DNA of 64,000 bases. Source: Pseudorhodobacter ferrugineus DSM 5888 (lineage in GTDB: Bacteria > Pseudomonadota > Alphaproteobacteria > Rhodobacterales > Rhodobacteraceae). Positions 52,964 to 61,654 of the stretch are shown in pieces. The position numbers were made by a program, and so were the translations under genes. How positions within the stretch are numbered: position 1 is the stretch's first letter; every line of letters begins with the position of its first letter. The stretch is from NCBI RefSeq assembly GCF_000420745.1, contig NZ_ATVN01000006.1, positions 62,001-126,000 of the forward strand, given 5' to 3'. A model generated the notes under the pieces. The model saw only the letters and a list, made by a program, of their open reading frames with translations. It was not told where the DNA came from and made no database searches.

Positions 52964-53537
52964 CTTTGCCTTGCGCAAAACCTTGCTGTTTATCGAAGAC
53001 ATCCTGCATGAAGGCGGACCCGCGCCGGCAAGCACGCACCAACGCGGGGCAATCGTGGCGGTGGTCAAGAACCCATTCGCCGGCCGGTTTGAGGGCGAGT
53101 TGCAACCCGCGATGGATGTGCTGAAACCCTTGGGCCTGATGCTGACGGATCAGTTGATTGCCGCGATGGGCGGGCGGGACGGGATTGATGGCTATGGCAA
53201 AGGTGCAATTGTCGGGGCGGCAGGTGAGATTGAGCATGGCGCGCTGTGGCATGTGCCTGGCGGCTATGCGATGCGCGAACGATTGGGGACCAGCAAAGCG
53301 ATTGTGCCAAGTGCAATGAAGGTTGGGACGCTGGCCACCACGTTGGATGTGCCCTTGGGCCATATCAACGCGGCCTATGTCCGCAGCCATTTTGACGCCT
53401 TTACCGTGTCAGTCCCCGATGCCCCGCGCGCCGACGAAATTGCGTTTATTCTTGCGATGGCACGCGGCGGACGGGTCCATTCGCGTATGGGCGGGTTAGA
53501 AGCATGGGACGTAAAGGGCGAGGATGGTTTGCGCTGA
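52956..53537 (+). CDS. 'Amino acid synthesis' family protein (DUF1185)
   Basis: A 193-residue protein of the poorly characterised 'amino acid synthesis' family. Recognisable parts are RGAIVAVVKNPFAGRF, YGKGAIVGAAGEIEHGALWH and MKVGTLATTLDVPLGH. No signal or membrane segment. It starts inside the UPF0280 gene and its TGA overlaps the start of the membrane protein gene (TGATG), so all three are translationally coupled. Possible role in processing a ring-opened or cyclic amide; no biochemical evidence is known to me. Confidence 0.75.
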   Translation: MSDFALRKTLLFIEDILHEGGPAPASTHQRGAIVAVVKNPFAGRFEGELQPAMDVLKPLGLMLTDQLIAAMGGRDGIDGYGKGAIVGAAGEIEHGALWHVPGGYAMRERLGTSKAIVPSAMKVGTLATTLDVPLGHINAAYVRSHFDAFTVSVPDAPRADEIAFILAMARGGRVHSRMGGLEAWDVKGEDGLR

Positions 53538-54922
53538 TGCGCGGCGCCATCCTCATCGCTTTACTGCCAAGCGCGGCATTCGCCTGCGCCTTGCCGCCTT
53601 CGATCATCATGACGCTGCCAACCGGATATTATATGCTGGGGGCGGCGGTCACGGTAGCCGTGACCGGCCTACTGGCAACCACCCCGCGGCTTGTGCCCGA
53701 CATGACGCTACGCACGCTGCTGACGCGCAGGGTTTGGCTGCCTGTATCCGTGACCAGCTATGCCGCGTGGATCGTGCTTTTGGCGCTTGTGCTGATCGGG
53801 TTTGTCGGCGCGCGTGACCCGATGCACAACCTGCTGACGTTGATTATCTGGACGATTGTTTGGGTCGCCCTACCGATGGGATGTATGGTTTTTGGCAACA
53901 TGTGGCGCGCGGTGAACCCGTGGACCGCCCCCATTCAGCTGACCCGTCAAATCCTTGGCCGCACGAGGGGCGCGGGCATTGCACGGCTGGGCCATTTGCC
54001 TGCCGTTGCGGGCCTGTTCGGATTTTTCTGGTTTTACATTGTATCGATGTCGCCCGACGATCCGCAAACCCTTGCCCTTGCTACGGCAAGCTATTGGACC
54101 GTGATTTTCGTGCTGGGCGTGGTTGAAGGCGAGGACTGGCTGGAACAAGGCGAGTTTTTGACCGTGTATTTCGGGTATTTGTCCAAAATAGCGCCGTTCT
54201 GGTTAGAGGTAGAAGGCCCCCGCGCCACATTGCATATGGGCTGGCCAGGGACACAGGTGCTTGCCATGCCACCGCTGTCACCTTCGGCGATCGGTTTTGT
54301 CACGCTGGCATTGGCGGGCCTGACATTTGATGGTTTGCGAGAAACGTTTTGGTACATGGCGGTAATTGGCGAAAACCCTTTGGAATTTACCGGACGGTCG
54401 GCAGTTATCGGGGTGAACAGTTTTGGTTTATTGCTTACTTGGGCGCTGACAGCGGCAACCATTTTGGCGGCATTGCGCCTTGGACCTATGCTGCAAACGC
54501 AGGCGGTTGGTGCCTTTGCAGGGGGCGCTGGGACCACGGCAGTGCGGGCAAACCTGATGCCGGTGATGCTGTCATTTTTGGCAATTTCAGCGGGCTATCA
54601 TGCCGCACACTACCTGACGACCTTGTTGACGGCGGGTCAATATACGCTGGCTGCGCTGAATGACCCCTTGTTTCGCGGCGATGATTTTCTGGGGCTGCCT
54701 GCGTTTTATGTGTCTATGGGGTTTTTGACCGACCGCTGGACGATGACGCTGATCTGGAACACGCAATTTTTGCTGATCCTTGGCGCGCATGTTTTGGCTG
54801 TGATCCTGGCGCTGCGGTTAACGCCCGAGGGGGTACAGGCGCGCGTGCATTTCCCCCTGACCGCCTTGATGGTGGGGTATACCGTGCTGGGGCTATGGTT
54901 GCTTGCCTCGCCCACGGGGTAG
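53537..54922 (+). CDS. Polytopic membrane protein of unknown function
   Basis: A 461-residue protein with a signal-like start (MRGAILIALLPSAAFACA) and about eleven hydrophobic segments. Distinct parts are FGNMWRAVNPWTAPIQLTR, GGWGGT-free loops, VVEGEDWLEQGEFLTVY, GYHAAHYLTTLL and FYVSMGFLTDRW. I do not recognise it with certainty; the GNMWRAVNPW segment faintly resembles proteins labelled fenitrothion hydrolase in actinobacteria, a name of little functional value. The start at 53537 is preferred over 53504 because it overlaps the previous stop and begins the signal. Could be an importer, an exporter or a membrane redox protein; paired histidines in GYHAAHY may bind metal or haem. Confidence 0.7.
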   Translation: MRGAILIALLPSAAFACALPPSIIMTLPTGYYMLGAAVTVAVTGLLATTPRLVPDMTLRTLLTRRVWLPVSVTSYAAWIVLLALVLIGFVGARDPMHNLLTLIIWTIVWVALPMGCMVFGNMWRAVNPWTAPIQLTRQILGRTRGAGIARLGHLPAVAGLFGFFWFYIVSMSPDDPQTLALATASYWTVIFVLGVVEGEDWLEQGEFLTVYFGYLSKIAPFWLEVEGPRATLHMGWPGTQVLAMPPLSPSAIGFVTLALAGLTFDGLRETFWYMAVIGENPLEFTGRSAVIGVNSFGLLLTWALTAATILAALRLGPMLQTQAVGAFAGGAGTTAVRANLMPVMLSFLAISAGYHAAHYLTTLLTAGQYTLAALNDPLFRGDDFLGLPAFYVSMGFLTDRWTMTLIWNTQFLLILGAHVLAVILALRLTPEGVQARVHFPLTALMVGYTVLGLWLLASPTG

Positions 54923-55021
54923 GCGCTTGGCTAAAACCATAGACAATAGGGTTACATCGGTTCATTCTTTCCCCCAAGGCCTGTCAAAAACGGCCACTCC
55001 CAACAGACAGAGGACACTGAC

Positions 55022-56302
55022 ATGACGAAGCTGATCGGAATGACCCCCTCACGCCGCACTTTGCTTAAGGGTATGGCGGCAACTGCATCTGCGTTGGCCC
55101 TGCCAGGGTTCGTGCAAGCGCAAAGTTCTGCGCCCATCAAACTGGGCTTTCAGCTGCACCGCACAGGGATTGGTGCAGCCTATGGCCGTTGGTACGAGCG
55201 CACAACCCAAGCGGCGCTGAAGGTGCTGAATGACCAAGGTGGCATCAATGGCAGGCCGGTTGAAGTAATTTTCGAGGATGATGGCACCGACCCTAAGCGC
55301 GGGGCGGAAGTGGTGGAAAAGCTGGCATCGCAAGCGGGTTGCGATGCAATCTTCGGGCCGCTGTTCAGCCATGTGGTTAACGGATCGGCACCACGCGCGG
55401 GCGAATTGCAGGTGCCCTATTTGGTCTGTTCCGAAGGGTTCCACGTGGCATCGGGCAAGTTGAACCGCTGGACCATGCAGCCAGGCATTACGGATGTGCG
55501 GGCACAGGTGTCATCAATGGCGCCTTGGGTGGCCGCGAACCTTGGCAAAAAGGTTACGATGGTGTTTCCCGACTATGCCTTTGGCCATGATCACCGTGAC
55601 TATTTTACGGCGGCGATTGAAGCACAAGGTGGGGAGGTGATCAAGCACATCGCGATTCCACCAACCGAAACCAGTTTTACACGCTATTTGCCGCAGATCC
55701 CCAAGGAAACTGAAGTGCTGTATCACGTCATGGTGGGCCCTGCCGTTCTGACCTTTGTAAAGGAATTGGGCGAGTTTTATGGTACGGGAACACGACCCGA
55801 AATCTTTGGCTTTATCGACAGCCTAGAAGCGGTGGATACCGCCTCACCCGGGCTTGAGTTTCTGGAAGGCACGCATTTCTGGGAAGGCCATTGCCGCGTG
55901 AAACAGGCCGATGCGAGCGAGCATGAAGCGTTTTACCGCATGGCAGTGGGCGTGGATGACACTGGCGCATCGGTGTCGGATTCCAAAGACGTGGCGACCT
56001 ATGCACATATGTTTTCCACTTGGGAAACGCTGTTTGTGCTGAAAAAGGGGATGGAGGCGGCCGGCTATCAAACCACCGCCGACAGGCAAAAGCTGATCGA
56101 GGCGATTGAGGCTATGACCAATATGCCTGAAAGCATGGAGCATCCGCAAGGCGCCAAGGTGTTTAATGGCAAGACGCATCAAGTGTTCGGGCATCAGAGC
56201 ATCTCAAAAGTAGAGGGCGGCAAGTTGGTGCGGGTTCATATGACCAGTATCGAGGACGGCATGTATGAGGACGCTGTCGATTACACTACAATGTCGTTTT
56301 GA
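55022..56302 (+). CDS. Branched-chain-type ABC importer substrate-binding protein
   Basis: Periplasmic binding protein of 426 residues of the LivJ/amide-binding (type I fold) family. The N-terminus MTPSRRTLLKGMAATASALA is a twin-arginine signal, seven residues after the ATG at 55022. Parts of the fold are KLGFQLHRTGIGAAYGRWYE, VIFEDDGTDPKRGAEVVEKL, GPLFSHVVNGSAPRAGE and FGHDHRDYF. The extended members of this family take amides, urea, aromatic acids and small heterocycles, so the pathway substrate is the likely ligand. GACAGAGGACACTG precedes the start. Confidence 0.88.
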   Translation: MTKLIGMTPSRRTLLKGMAATASALALPGFVQAQSSAPIKLGFQLHRTGIGAAYGRWYERTTQAALKVLNDQGGINGRPVEVIFEDDGTDPKRGAEVVEKLASQAGCDAIFGPLFSHVVNGSAPRAGELQVPYLVCSEGFHVASGKLNRWTMQPGITDVRAQVSSMAPWVAANLGKKVTMVFPDYAFGHDHRDYFTAAIEAQGGEVIKHIAIPPTETSFTRYLPQIPKETEVLYHVMVGPAVLTFVKELGEFYGTGTRPEIFGFIDSLEAVDTASPGLEFLEGTHFWEGHCRVKQADASEHEAFYRMAVGVDDTGASVSDSKDVATYAHMFSTWETLFVLKKGMEAAGYQTTADRQKLIEAIEAMTNMPESMEHPQGAKVFNGKTHQVFGHQSISKVEGGKLVRVHMTSIEDGMYEDAVDYTTMSF

Positions 56303-56352
56303 GGGATTAGGGTCGTGAGGGGGTACTGCCCCCTCGCCGCTGCGCGTCTCAC

Positions 56353-56380
56353 CCCCGAGGTATTTAGACAAAGATGAAAT
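56353..56380. repeat. Intergenic repeat, copy F
   Basis: CCCCGAGGTATTTAGACAAA followed by GATGAAAT, a diverged reverse copy of the dispersed element. A GC-rich inverted repeat (GAGGGGGTACTGCCCCCTC at 56318-56336) precedes it, matching the arm of copies A and C. It ends 14 bases before the first permease start. Confidence 0.55.
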
Positions 56381-56394
56381 ACAGGGATTGCTGA

Positions 56395-57273
56395 ATGGAT
56401 TTCGGGCCGTTTTTGCTGTTGGCCTTGATGGAAGGCATGGTCATGGCCGCCGTTCTGGCATTGACCGCTGTGGGGCTGTCGCTTGTGTTTGGCGTGATGC
56501 GCGTGGTTAACGTGGCACATGGCGAGTTTTTTATGCTGGGTGCCGTAATTGCATGGTTTGTGACGCATTTTATGCCCGGTCCACCCGCTGTGGCATTCGC
56601 CGCGGCCTTGGTAATTTGCCCGTTGCTGGTGGGGGGCATCGCGGCGCTGTCGGATACACTGATCCTGAAGCGGCTGAACTATGACCCCGAGGCGACGATC
56701 GTGGCGACGATTGGGTTGAGTTATATCTTTCAGCAAACAGCGCTAACATTTTATGGGCCTGATGCACGGCCGGTTTTGGCACCCTTTGATTTGCGCATTC
56801 AGCTGCCGTGGTTTGGGTATTCAGGTTACAAGATCGCTGTGGTCTTTGCGGCCCTTGCGATTTTGCTGGCGGTGTGGCTGTTGATGACCCGCACGCGCGC
56901 GGGGCTGATCATGCGCGCTACGCAGCTTGACCGCAACACGGCACGCGCCTTTGGCATCAATGTAGACCGGGTTTATGCCGCCGTTTTTGCGTTGGGGGCG
57001 GGGTTGGCGGCGGTGGCGGCGGTGTTGATCGTGCCTATTCAGCAGGCCCATTACCTGATGGGGCACGACCCGCTGCTGCTGTCGTTTATTGTGGTTATCA
57101 TCGGGGGCCTTGGGTCCTTGCGCGGCACATTGGTTGCCGCCTTGGTGATCGGGTTGTCAGACGGTGTGATCTCGGTGTTCTTTTCCCCGACACTGGCGAA
57201 AATCCTAGCCACCTTGCTGGTCGCCATGGTGTTGGTGTTTCGCCCCCAAGGCCTGTTTGGAACCAAGCCATGA
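56395..57273 (+). CDS. Branched-chain-type ABC importer permease (LivH-like)
   Basis: Inner-membrane permease of 292 residues with about eight hydrophobic segments. Family motifs are GLSLVFGVMRVVNVAHGEF (cut: VFGVMRVVNVAHGEF) and GALGSLRG-like IIGGLGSLRGTLVAALVIG. Starts 92 bases after the binding-protein stop, with the repeat copy F in between. Its TGA overlaps the next ATG (ATGA). With the second permease it forms the pore; the substrate is the same unknown compound. Confidence 0.9.
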   Translation: MDFGPFLLLALMEGMVMAAVLALTAVGLSLVFGVMRVVNVAHGEFFMLGAVIAWFVTHFMPGPPAVAFAAALVICPLLVGGIAALSDTLILKRLNYDPEATIVATIGLSYIFQQTALTFYGPDARPVLAPFDLRIQLPWFGYSGYKIAVVFAALAILLAVWLLMTRTRAGLIMRATQLDRNTARAFGINVDRVYAAVFALGAGLAAVAAVLIVPIQQAHYLMGHDPLLLSFIVVIIGGLGSLRGTLVAALVIGLSDGVISVFFSPTLAKILATLLVAMVLVFRPQGLFGTKP

Positions 57274-58205
57274 CCCGCGCACTTGCCCTTCATCTTGCGG
57301 TCCTTGCCGCGCTGTTTGCCGCGCAATTCCTGCTGCCATCTTATCATCACACCAACATCGCCCGCATCATGGTGCTGGCTGTGTTTGCGATGGGGTACAA
57401 CATTGCCTTTGGCTATACTGGCCTTTTGTCCCTTGGCCACGCGCTTTTCTTTGCCGCAGGGATGTATGCCACAGGTTTGGGAATAGAGCTTTGGGGCCTG
57501 TCCGCCGCACCGGCCTTGGTGTTGGGGCTGCTGGCGGGGGCGGCGATCGCCGCAGCCACGGGGGTTTTGGCCCTGCGCACCGGTGGTGTCAGCTTTATGA
57601 TTGTGACACTGATGTTTGCTCAGGCGGGGTATCTGACCATCCTTTATTTCGGGGCCTATACGCGGGGCGATGAGGGTATCGTGATTACCCGCGCCGCCCG
57701 CAGCATCGGTAGCCTTGATCTGTCGTCTGATACCCCGCGCTATTTCGCGGCGTTGGCGCTGTTTTCGGTCGGCCTGCTGTTGAACCTTGCACTGACGCGG
57801 TCCAACCTTGGTCGCGCAATGATCGCGATGCGCGAGAATGAAGAACGGTCCCGTATGCTGGGCTATAACCCGTTCAAAATAAAGCTGACAGCGTTGCTGA
57901 TTTCCGGCCTTTATGCGGGGGCAGCGGGGGCGGCCTATGCCGTTCTATTTGGCTATGTCGGGGCCAGTTTTGCGACGATCCAATATTCGATCCTGCCATT
58001 GCTATACGTCTTGCTGGGTGGGGCAGGCACAACCCTTGGGCCGTTTCTTGGGGCGTTGTTGATGTTTTATCTGATTGATATTTCATCCGGCTATACCACC
58101 GCACATCTGTTCGTGGTGGGAGCGGCGCTGCTGATTCTGGTGCTGTTTGCGCCCAAGGGCATCTTGGGTTGGGTGCGGGACAGGGGAGCAAAATGGCTGC
58201 CATGA
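57270..58205 (+). CDS. Branched-chain-type ABC importer permease (LivM-like)
   Basis: Second permease, 311 residues, about nine hydrophobic segments. Family motifs are NIAFGYTGLLSLGHALFFAAG (cut: GYTGLLSLGHALFFA), AMIAMRENEERSRMLGYNPF and LLGGAGTTLGPFLGA. Start overlaps the previous stop. Its end overlaps the ATPase gene by 13 bases. RENEERSRMLGYN is the usual EAA-like coupling loop. Confidence 0.9.
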   Translation: MTRALALHLAVLAALFAAQFLLPSYHHTNIARIMVLAVFAMGYNIAFGYTGLLSLGHALFFAAGMYATGLGIELWGLSAAPALVLGLLAGAAIAAATGVLALRTGGVSFMIVTLMFAQAGYLTILYFGAYTRGDEGIVITRAARSIGSLDLSSDTPRYFAALALFSVGLLLNLALTRSNLGRAMIAMRENEERSRMLGYNPFKIKLTALLISGLYAGAAGAAYAVLFGYVGASFATIQYSILPLLYVLLGGAGTTLGPFLGALLMFYLIDISSGYTTAHLFVVGAALLILVLFAPKGILGWVRDRGAKWLP

Positions 58206-58915
58206 TCCTGTCTGCCCCCCTTTTGTCAGCGCGCGGTTTGACCAAGCATTACGATGGTATCAAAGCGGTCGAGACTGTGGATTTTGACCTGACCGCAGGT
58301 CAAGTTCATGCGCTTATTGGCCCAAATGGTGCGGGCAAAACCACTTTTGTCAGCTTGCTTTCGGGCCGCATCACGCCCAGCGCGGGCACCATCCAATTCG
58401 ATGGGGCCGATATCACCCGCTTGCCCGCCCATAGCCGCGTGGCGCGCGGTATCGCCTATACGTTCCAGATCACCTCTATCTACGCCAATCTGCCAGTATT
58501 TGATAACGTAGCCTTGGCAATTCAGCGCCAAGGCAGCACCAATTTGCGCGCGAAAACGATGGCCGCATTGGCCCGCGTGGGTTTGGACGGTCGTGCAGAT
58601 CAAAACGCGGGTACGCTGGCTTATGGACACCAGCGCCTGCTTGAAATCGCAATGGGGCTGTCGATGGCGCCCAAGCTGCTGATATTGGATGAACCGACCC
58701 AAGGTCTTGCGAATGCGGAAATTGACGCCTTTAACACCTTGATCCGCGAAGTGACGCCGCAGACCACCGTGTTGTTGATCGAACATAATATGGATGTGGT
58801 GATGGATCTTGCCGACCAGATCACCGTTTTGAGTTTTGGTGAAACGCTCGCCACTGGCACCCCTGCCGAAATTCGCAGCAATCCGGCGGTGCAAGCCGCC
58901 TATTTGGGGGGCTAA
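58193..58915 (+). CDS. Branched-chain-type ABC importer ATPase (LivG-like)
   Basis: ATPase of 241 residues. Walker A is GPNGAGKTTF, the signature is LAYGHQRLLEIAMGL (LivG proteins use a YG form in place of LSGGQ), Walker B is LLILDEPTQGL and the switch is IEHNMDVVM. I chose the ATG at 58193 since GGGGAG lies 5 bases upstream; the ATG at 58202 overlaps the permease stop but has poor spacing. The second ATPase gene follows after 3 bases. Confidence 0.9.
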   Translation: MAAMILSAPLLSARGLTKHYDGIKAVETVDFDLTAGQVHALIGPNGAGKTTFVSLLSGRITPSAGTIQFDGADITRLPAHSRVARGIAYTFQITSIYANLPVFDNVALAIQRQGSTNLRAKTMAALARVGLDGRADQNAGTLAYGHQRLLEIAMGLSMAPKLLILDEPTQGLANAEIDAFNTLIREVTPQTTVLLIEHNMDVVMDLADQITVLSFGETLATGTPAEIRSNPAVQAAYLGG

Positions 58916-58918
58916 CGG

Positions 58919-59614
58919 ATGCTGGAGCTTTCAAACATCAACGCGGGTTACGGCAATGTTCAGGTGTTACGCGGGTTGTCGTTAACGGCAGGGCCGGGGC
59001 AGGTCACATGCGTTATGGGCCGCAACGGTGCTGGCAAAACCACCATGCTGCGGGCCATCATGGGGCAGATTTCCACGACAGCGGGCAGCATCACCCTGAG
59101 TGGTACGCCGCTGCAAACCCTACCCGCACATGAAGTGCCACGCGCGGGCATCGGCTATGTCCCCCAAGGCCGCAGACTGTTTGGTGAGCTGACGGTGGCA
59201 CAAAATATCGAGATTGGGTTGATGACACGAGGCAAAGGGCGCGCCACACGCGATTATGTGCTGTCGCTGTTTCCCCGCCTGCGCGAACGGCTGTCGCAGC
59301 GCTCAAGTACCCTGTCGGGTGGCGAGCAACAAATGCTCGCCATAGCCCGCGCGCTGTGTCTCGAACCGAGCGTTTTGTTACTGGATGAGCCGACGGAAGG
59401 GTTGCAACCCTCTATGATCACGTTGATCCGCGACACATTGTTGACGTTGAAATCCACGGGGGTGGCAATAGTGCTGGTAGAACAGCGGGTCGATGCCGTG
59501 CTGGCGATGGCCGATCATATCGCCTTTGTCACGGCGGGCAGTGTTGCAGAAACTGTGCCTAACACGGGTCTAAGCACCGATTCTGCACAATTCAAAACCT
59601 ATGTAGGGGTATAG
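58919..59614 (+). CDS. Branched-chain-type ABC importer ATPase (LivF-like)
   Basis: ATPase of 231 residues. Walker A is GRNGAGKTTMLRAIMG, the signature LSGGEQQMLAIARAL, Walker B VLLLDEPTEGL, switch EQRVDAVL (Gln in place of the usual His). GYVPQGRRLFGELTV is typical of LivF. It completes the five-gene importer with the binding protein and two permeases; the hydantoinase A gene follows after 3 bases. Confidence 0.9.
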   Translation: MLELSNINAGYGNVQVLRGLSLTAGPGQVTCVMGRNGAGKTTMLRAIMGQISTTAGSITLSGTPLQTLPAHEVPRAGIGYVPQGRRLFGELTVAQNIEIGLMTRGKGRATRDYVLSLFPRLRERLSQRSSTLSGGEQQMLAIARALCLEPSVLLLDEPTEGLQPSMITLIRDTLLTLKSTGVAIVLVEQRVDAVLAMADHIAFVTAGSVAETVPNTGLSTDSAQFKTYVGV

Positions 59615-59617
59615 GAA

Positions 59618-61654
59618 ATGGCCGCAACCCTGATCGCTGGCGCAGATGTTGGTGGCACCTTTACTGATCTTGTTATCCTGAACCCCGCAACGGGTGAGGT
59701 GCGACTCGCCAAAACCCCGACGACACTGGACCCGAATGCAGGCGGCCAAGCGGCGGGCGTCCTGTCCGCCCTCGATAAGTCGCAAACGCCCCTGTCTGAC
59801 CTTGCCCTTATCGTGCATGGCACAACGACAACGACCAACGCTGTGCTGGAACGCAAGCTAGCCAAAACTGGCCTTATAACCACGCGTGGTTTCCGGGATA
59901 TTCTGGAACTTGGTCGCCGTACACGCCCCAACGCTTACGGTATGACGGGCCAATTTATGCCGATCATTCCCCGTGATCTTCGGTTAGAAGTATCCGAGCG
60001 TATGGATGCCAAAGGCCGCGTTTTGACCGCCTTGGATGAAGATGAGTTTTGCCAAAACGTCACTAAACTGGCGGAAATGGGCTGCGAATCCCTCGTCATC
60101 CACTTTCTGCACGCCTATGCAAACCCCGCACACGAACTACGCGCCGCAGAACTCGCAACCCAGATTTGGCCCACGCGCTACATCACTTGCGGCCACGCCC
60201 TTTTGTCTGAATCCCGAGAGTTTGAGCGCGGCGTGACCGCTGCCGTCAATGCTTCGGTCCAGCCGCTGCTGGAACGTTATATCCAATCACTTGCCACAGC
60301 CCTTGAAACCAAAGGCTATCAAAACGACCTTTTGGTCATGAACGGCAACGGTGGCATGGTTCCGGCATCACAAGTCAGCGCCGAGGCGGTAAAAACCGTG
60401 ATGTCCGGTCCCGCATCCGGTGTTATGGCAGCCGTCGCTACCGGCCGCCGTGCTGGCATTTCCAACCTGATTACATATGACATGGGTGGGACATCAACCG
60501 ATGTAGCACTCATCAAAAATGCTCGCGCCCCAGTTTCAAACGAGATTGAGGTCGAATATGCGATGCCAATCCATGTGCCGATGGTCGATGTGCGCACGGT
60601 TGGCGCGGGTGGCGGGTCCATCGCGCGTGTTGATGCAGGCGGCATGTTGCGAGTTGGACCCCATTCGGCGGGTTCTGTCCCTGGTCCGATTTGCTATGGC
60701 AACGGCGGCACCGAACCCACCATTTCCGATGCAAACCTTTTGCTCGGGCGCCTTCCCGCCACACGCTTTGGCGCCGATGAATCCGAACTTTCTGCAATAT
60801 TCGAGACCAAAATTGGTAAACCCCTCGGTCTTTCACCCCATGCGGCAGCGGAGGCTGTGATCCGCATTGCCAACACTCATATGGCGGGTGCGATCCGCAT
60901 GGTTTCATTGTCCCTCGGCGCCGATCCACGCGATTATGCGCTGTTTGCCTTCGGGGGCGCAGGCCCGCTGCACGCCACGGCTTTGGCTGCCGAACTGGGT
61001 ATTCCACGGGTGTTAGTGCCTGCCAGACCAGGCATGACCAACGCTTTGGGCTGTGTTGTCGCCGATCTGAGACATGATTCTGTTCGCACCCTGAACCGCC
61101 CACTCGACAGCGTGGACATAGCCGATGTTCACAACATTCTGGCCAATCAGATTGCGACTGGCACCAACCGTATCAAGGCGGCAGGCATCAATCTGACGCA
61201 AATCCAAACCGAACTTTCCGCCGATATGCAGTTTATCGGTCAAACCCACCTGCTGCGCGTGCCCTTGCCCAACGCCACGCCAACGCGCAAAGATTTGCAG
61301 CACAGGTTTGAAGCCGCCTATCACGCCCGTTTTCGTGTGAACCTACCGACGATTCGCGCCAATCTGGTAAACCTCAATACCTCTGTTATCGGTCAGCGCC
61401 CCGAAATGGACCTCTCTCGTCTAATTGACCCAGCAGGCCGCCACGTGACAGCGAAACCACACTCCACACGCAAGGTTTGGTTCAACGGGTGGCATGACAC
61501 GCCGATTTATTGGCGCGACCATCTGCCCTTGGACCTGCATCTTATTGGCCCTGCTCTGATCGAACAGATGGACACAACAACCCTTGTGCATCCGGGTTGC
61601 ACCGTCACATCCGATTCCGATGGAAACCTGATCATCACGGTGCCGCATGTCTAA
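59618..61654 (+). CDS. Hydantoinase/oxoprolinase family, subunit A
   Basis: ATP-dependent cyclic amide hydrolase subunit of 678 residues (HyuA type). The actin-like ATP-binding fold shows GADVGGTFTDLVIL (phosphate 1), VHGTTTTTNAVLE and TYDMGGTSTDVALI (phosphate 2) and FAFGGAGPLHA. With subunit B it opens a five- or six-membered lactam, hydantoin or oxoproline at the cost of ATP. It starts 3 bases after the importer ATPase stop and overlaps subunit B by 8 bases. Cytoplasmic. Likely the ring-opening step for the product of the Mo-hydroxylase and reductase-like gene. Confidence 0.9.
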   Translation: MAATLIAGADVGGTFTDLVILNPATGEVRLAKTPTTLDPNAGGQAAGVLSALDKSQTPLSDLALIVHGTTTTTNAVLERKLAKTGLITTRGFRDILELGRRTRPNAYGMTGQFMPIIPRDLRLEVSERMDAKGRVLTALDEDEFCQNVTKLAEMGCESLVIHFLHAYANPAHELRAAELATQIWPTRYITCGHALLSESREFERGVTAAVNASVQPLLERYIQSLATALETKGYQNDLLVMNGNGGMVPASQVSAEAVKTVMSGPASGVMAAVATGRRAGISNLITYDMGGTSTDVALIKNARAPVSNEIEVEYAMPIHVPMVDVRTVGAGGGSIARVDAGGMLRVGPHSAGSVPGPICYGNGGTEPTISDANLLLGRLPATRFGADESELSAIFETKIGKPLGLSPHAAAEAVIRIANTHMAGAIRMVSLSLGADPRDYALFAFGGAGPLHATALAAELGIPRVLVPARPGMTNALGCVVADLRHDSVRTLNRPLDSVDIADVHNILANQIATGTNRIKAAGINLTQIQTELSADMQFIGQTHLLRVPLPNATPTRKDLQHRFEAAYHARFRVNLPTIRANLVNLNTSVIGQRPEMDLSRLIDPAGRHVTAKPHSTRKVWFNGWHDTPIYWRDHLPLDLHLIGPALIEQMDTTTLVHPGCTVTSDSDGNLIITVPHV

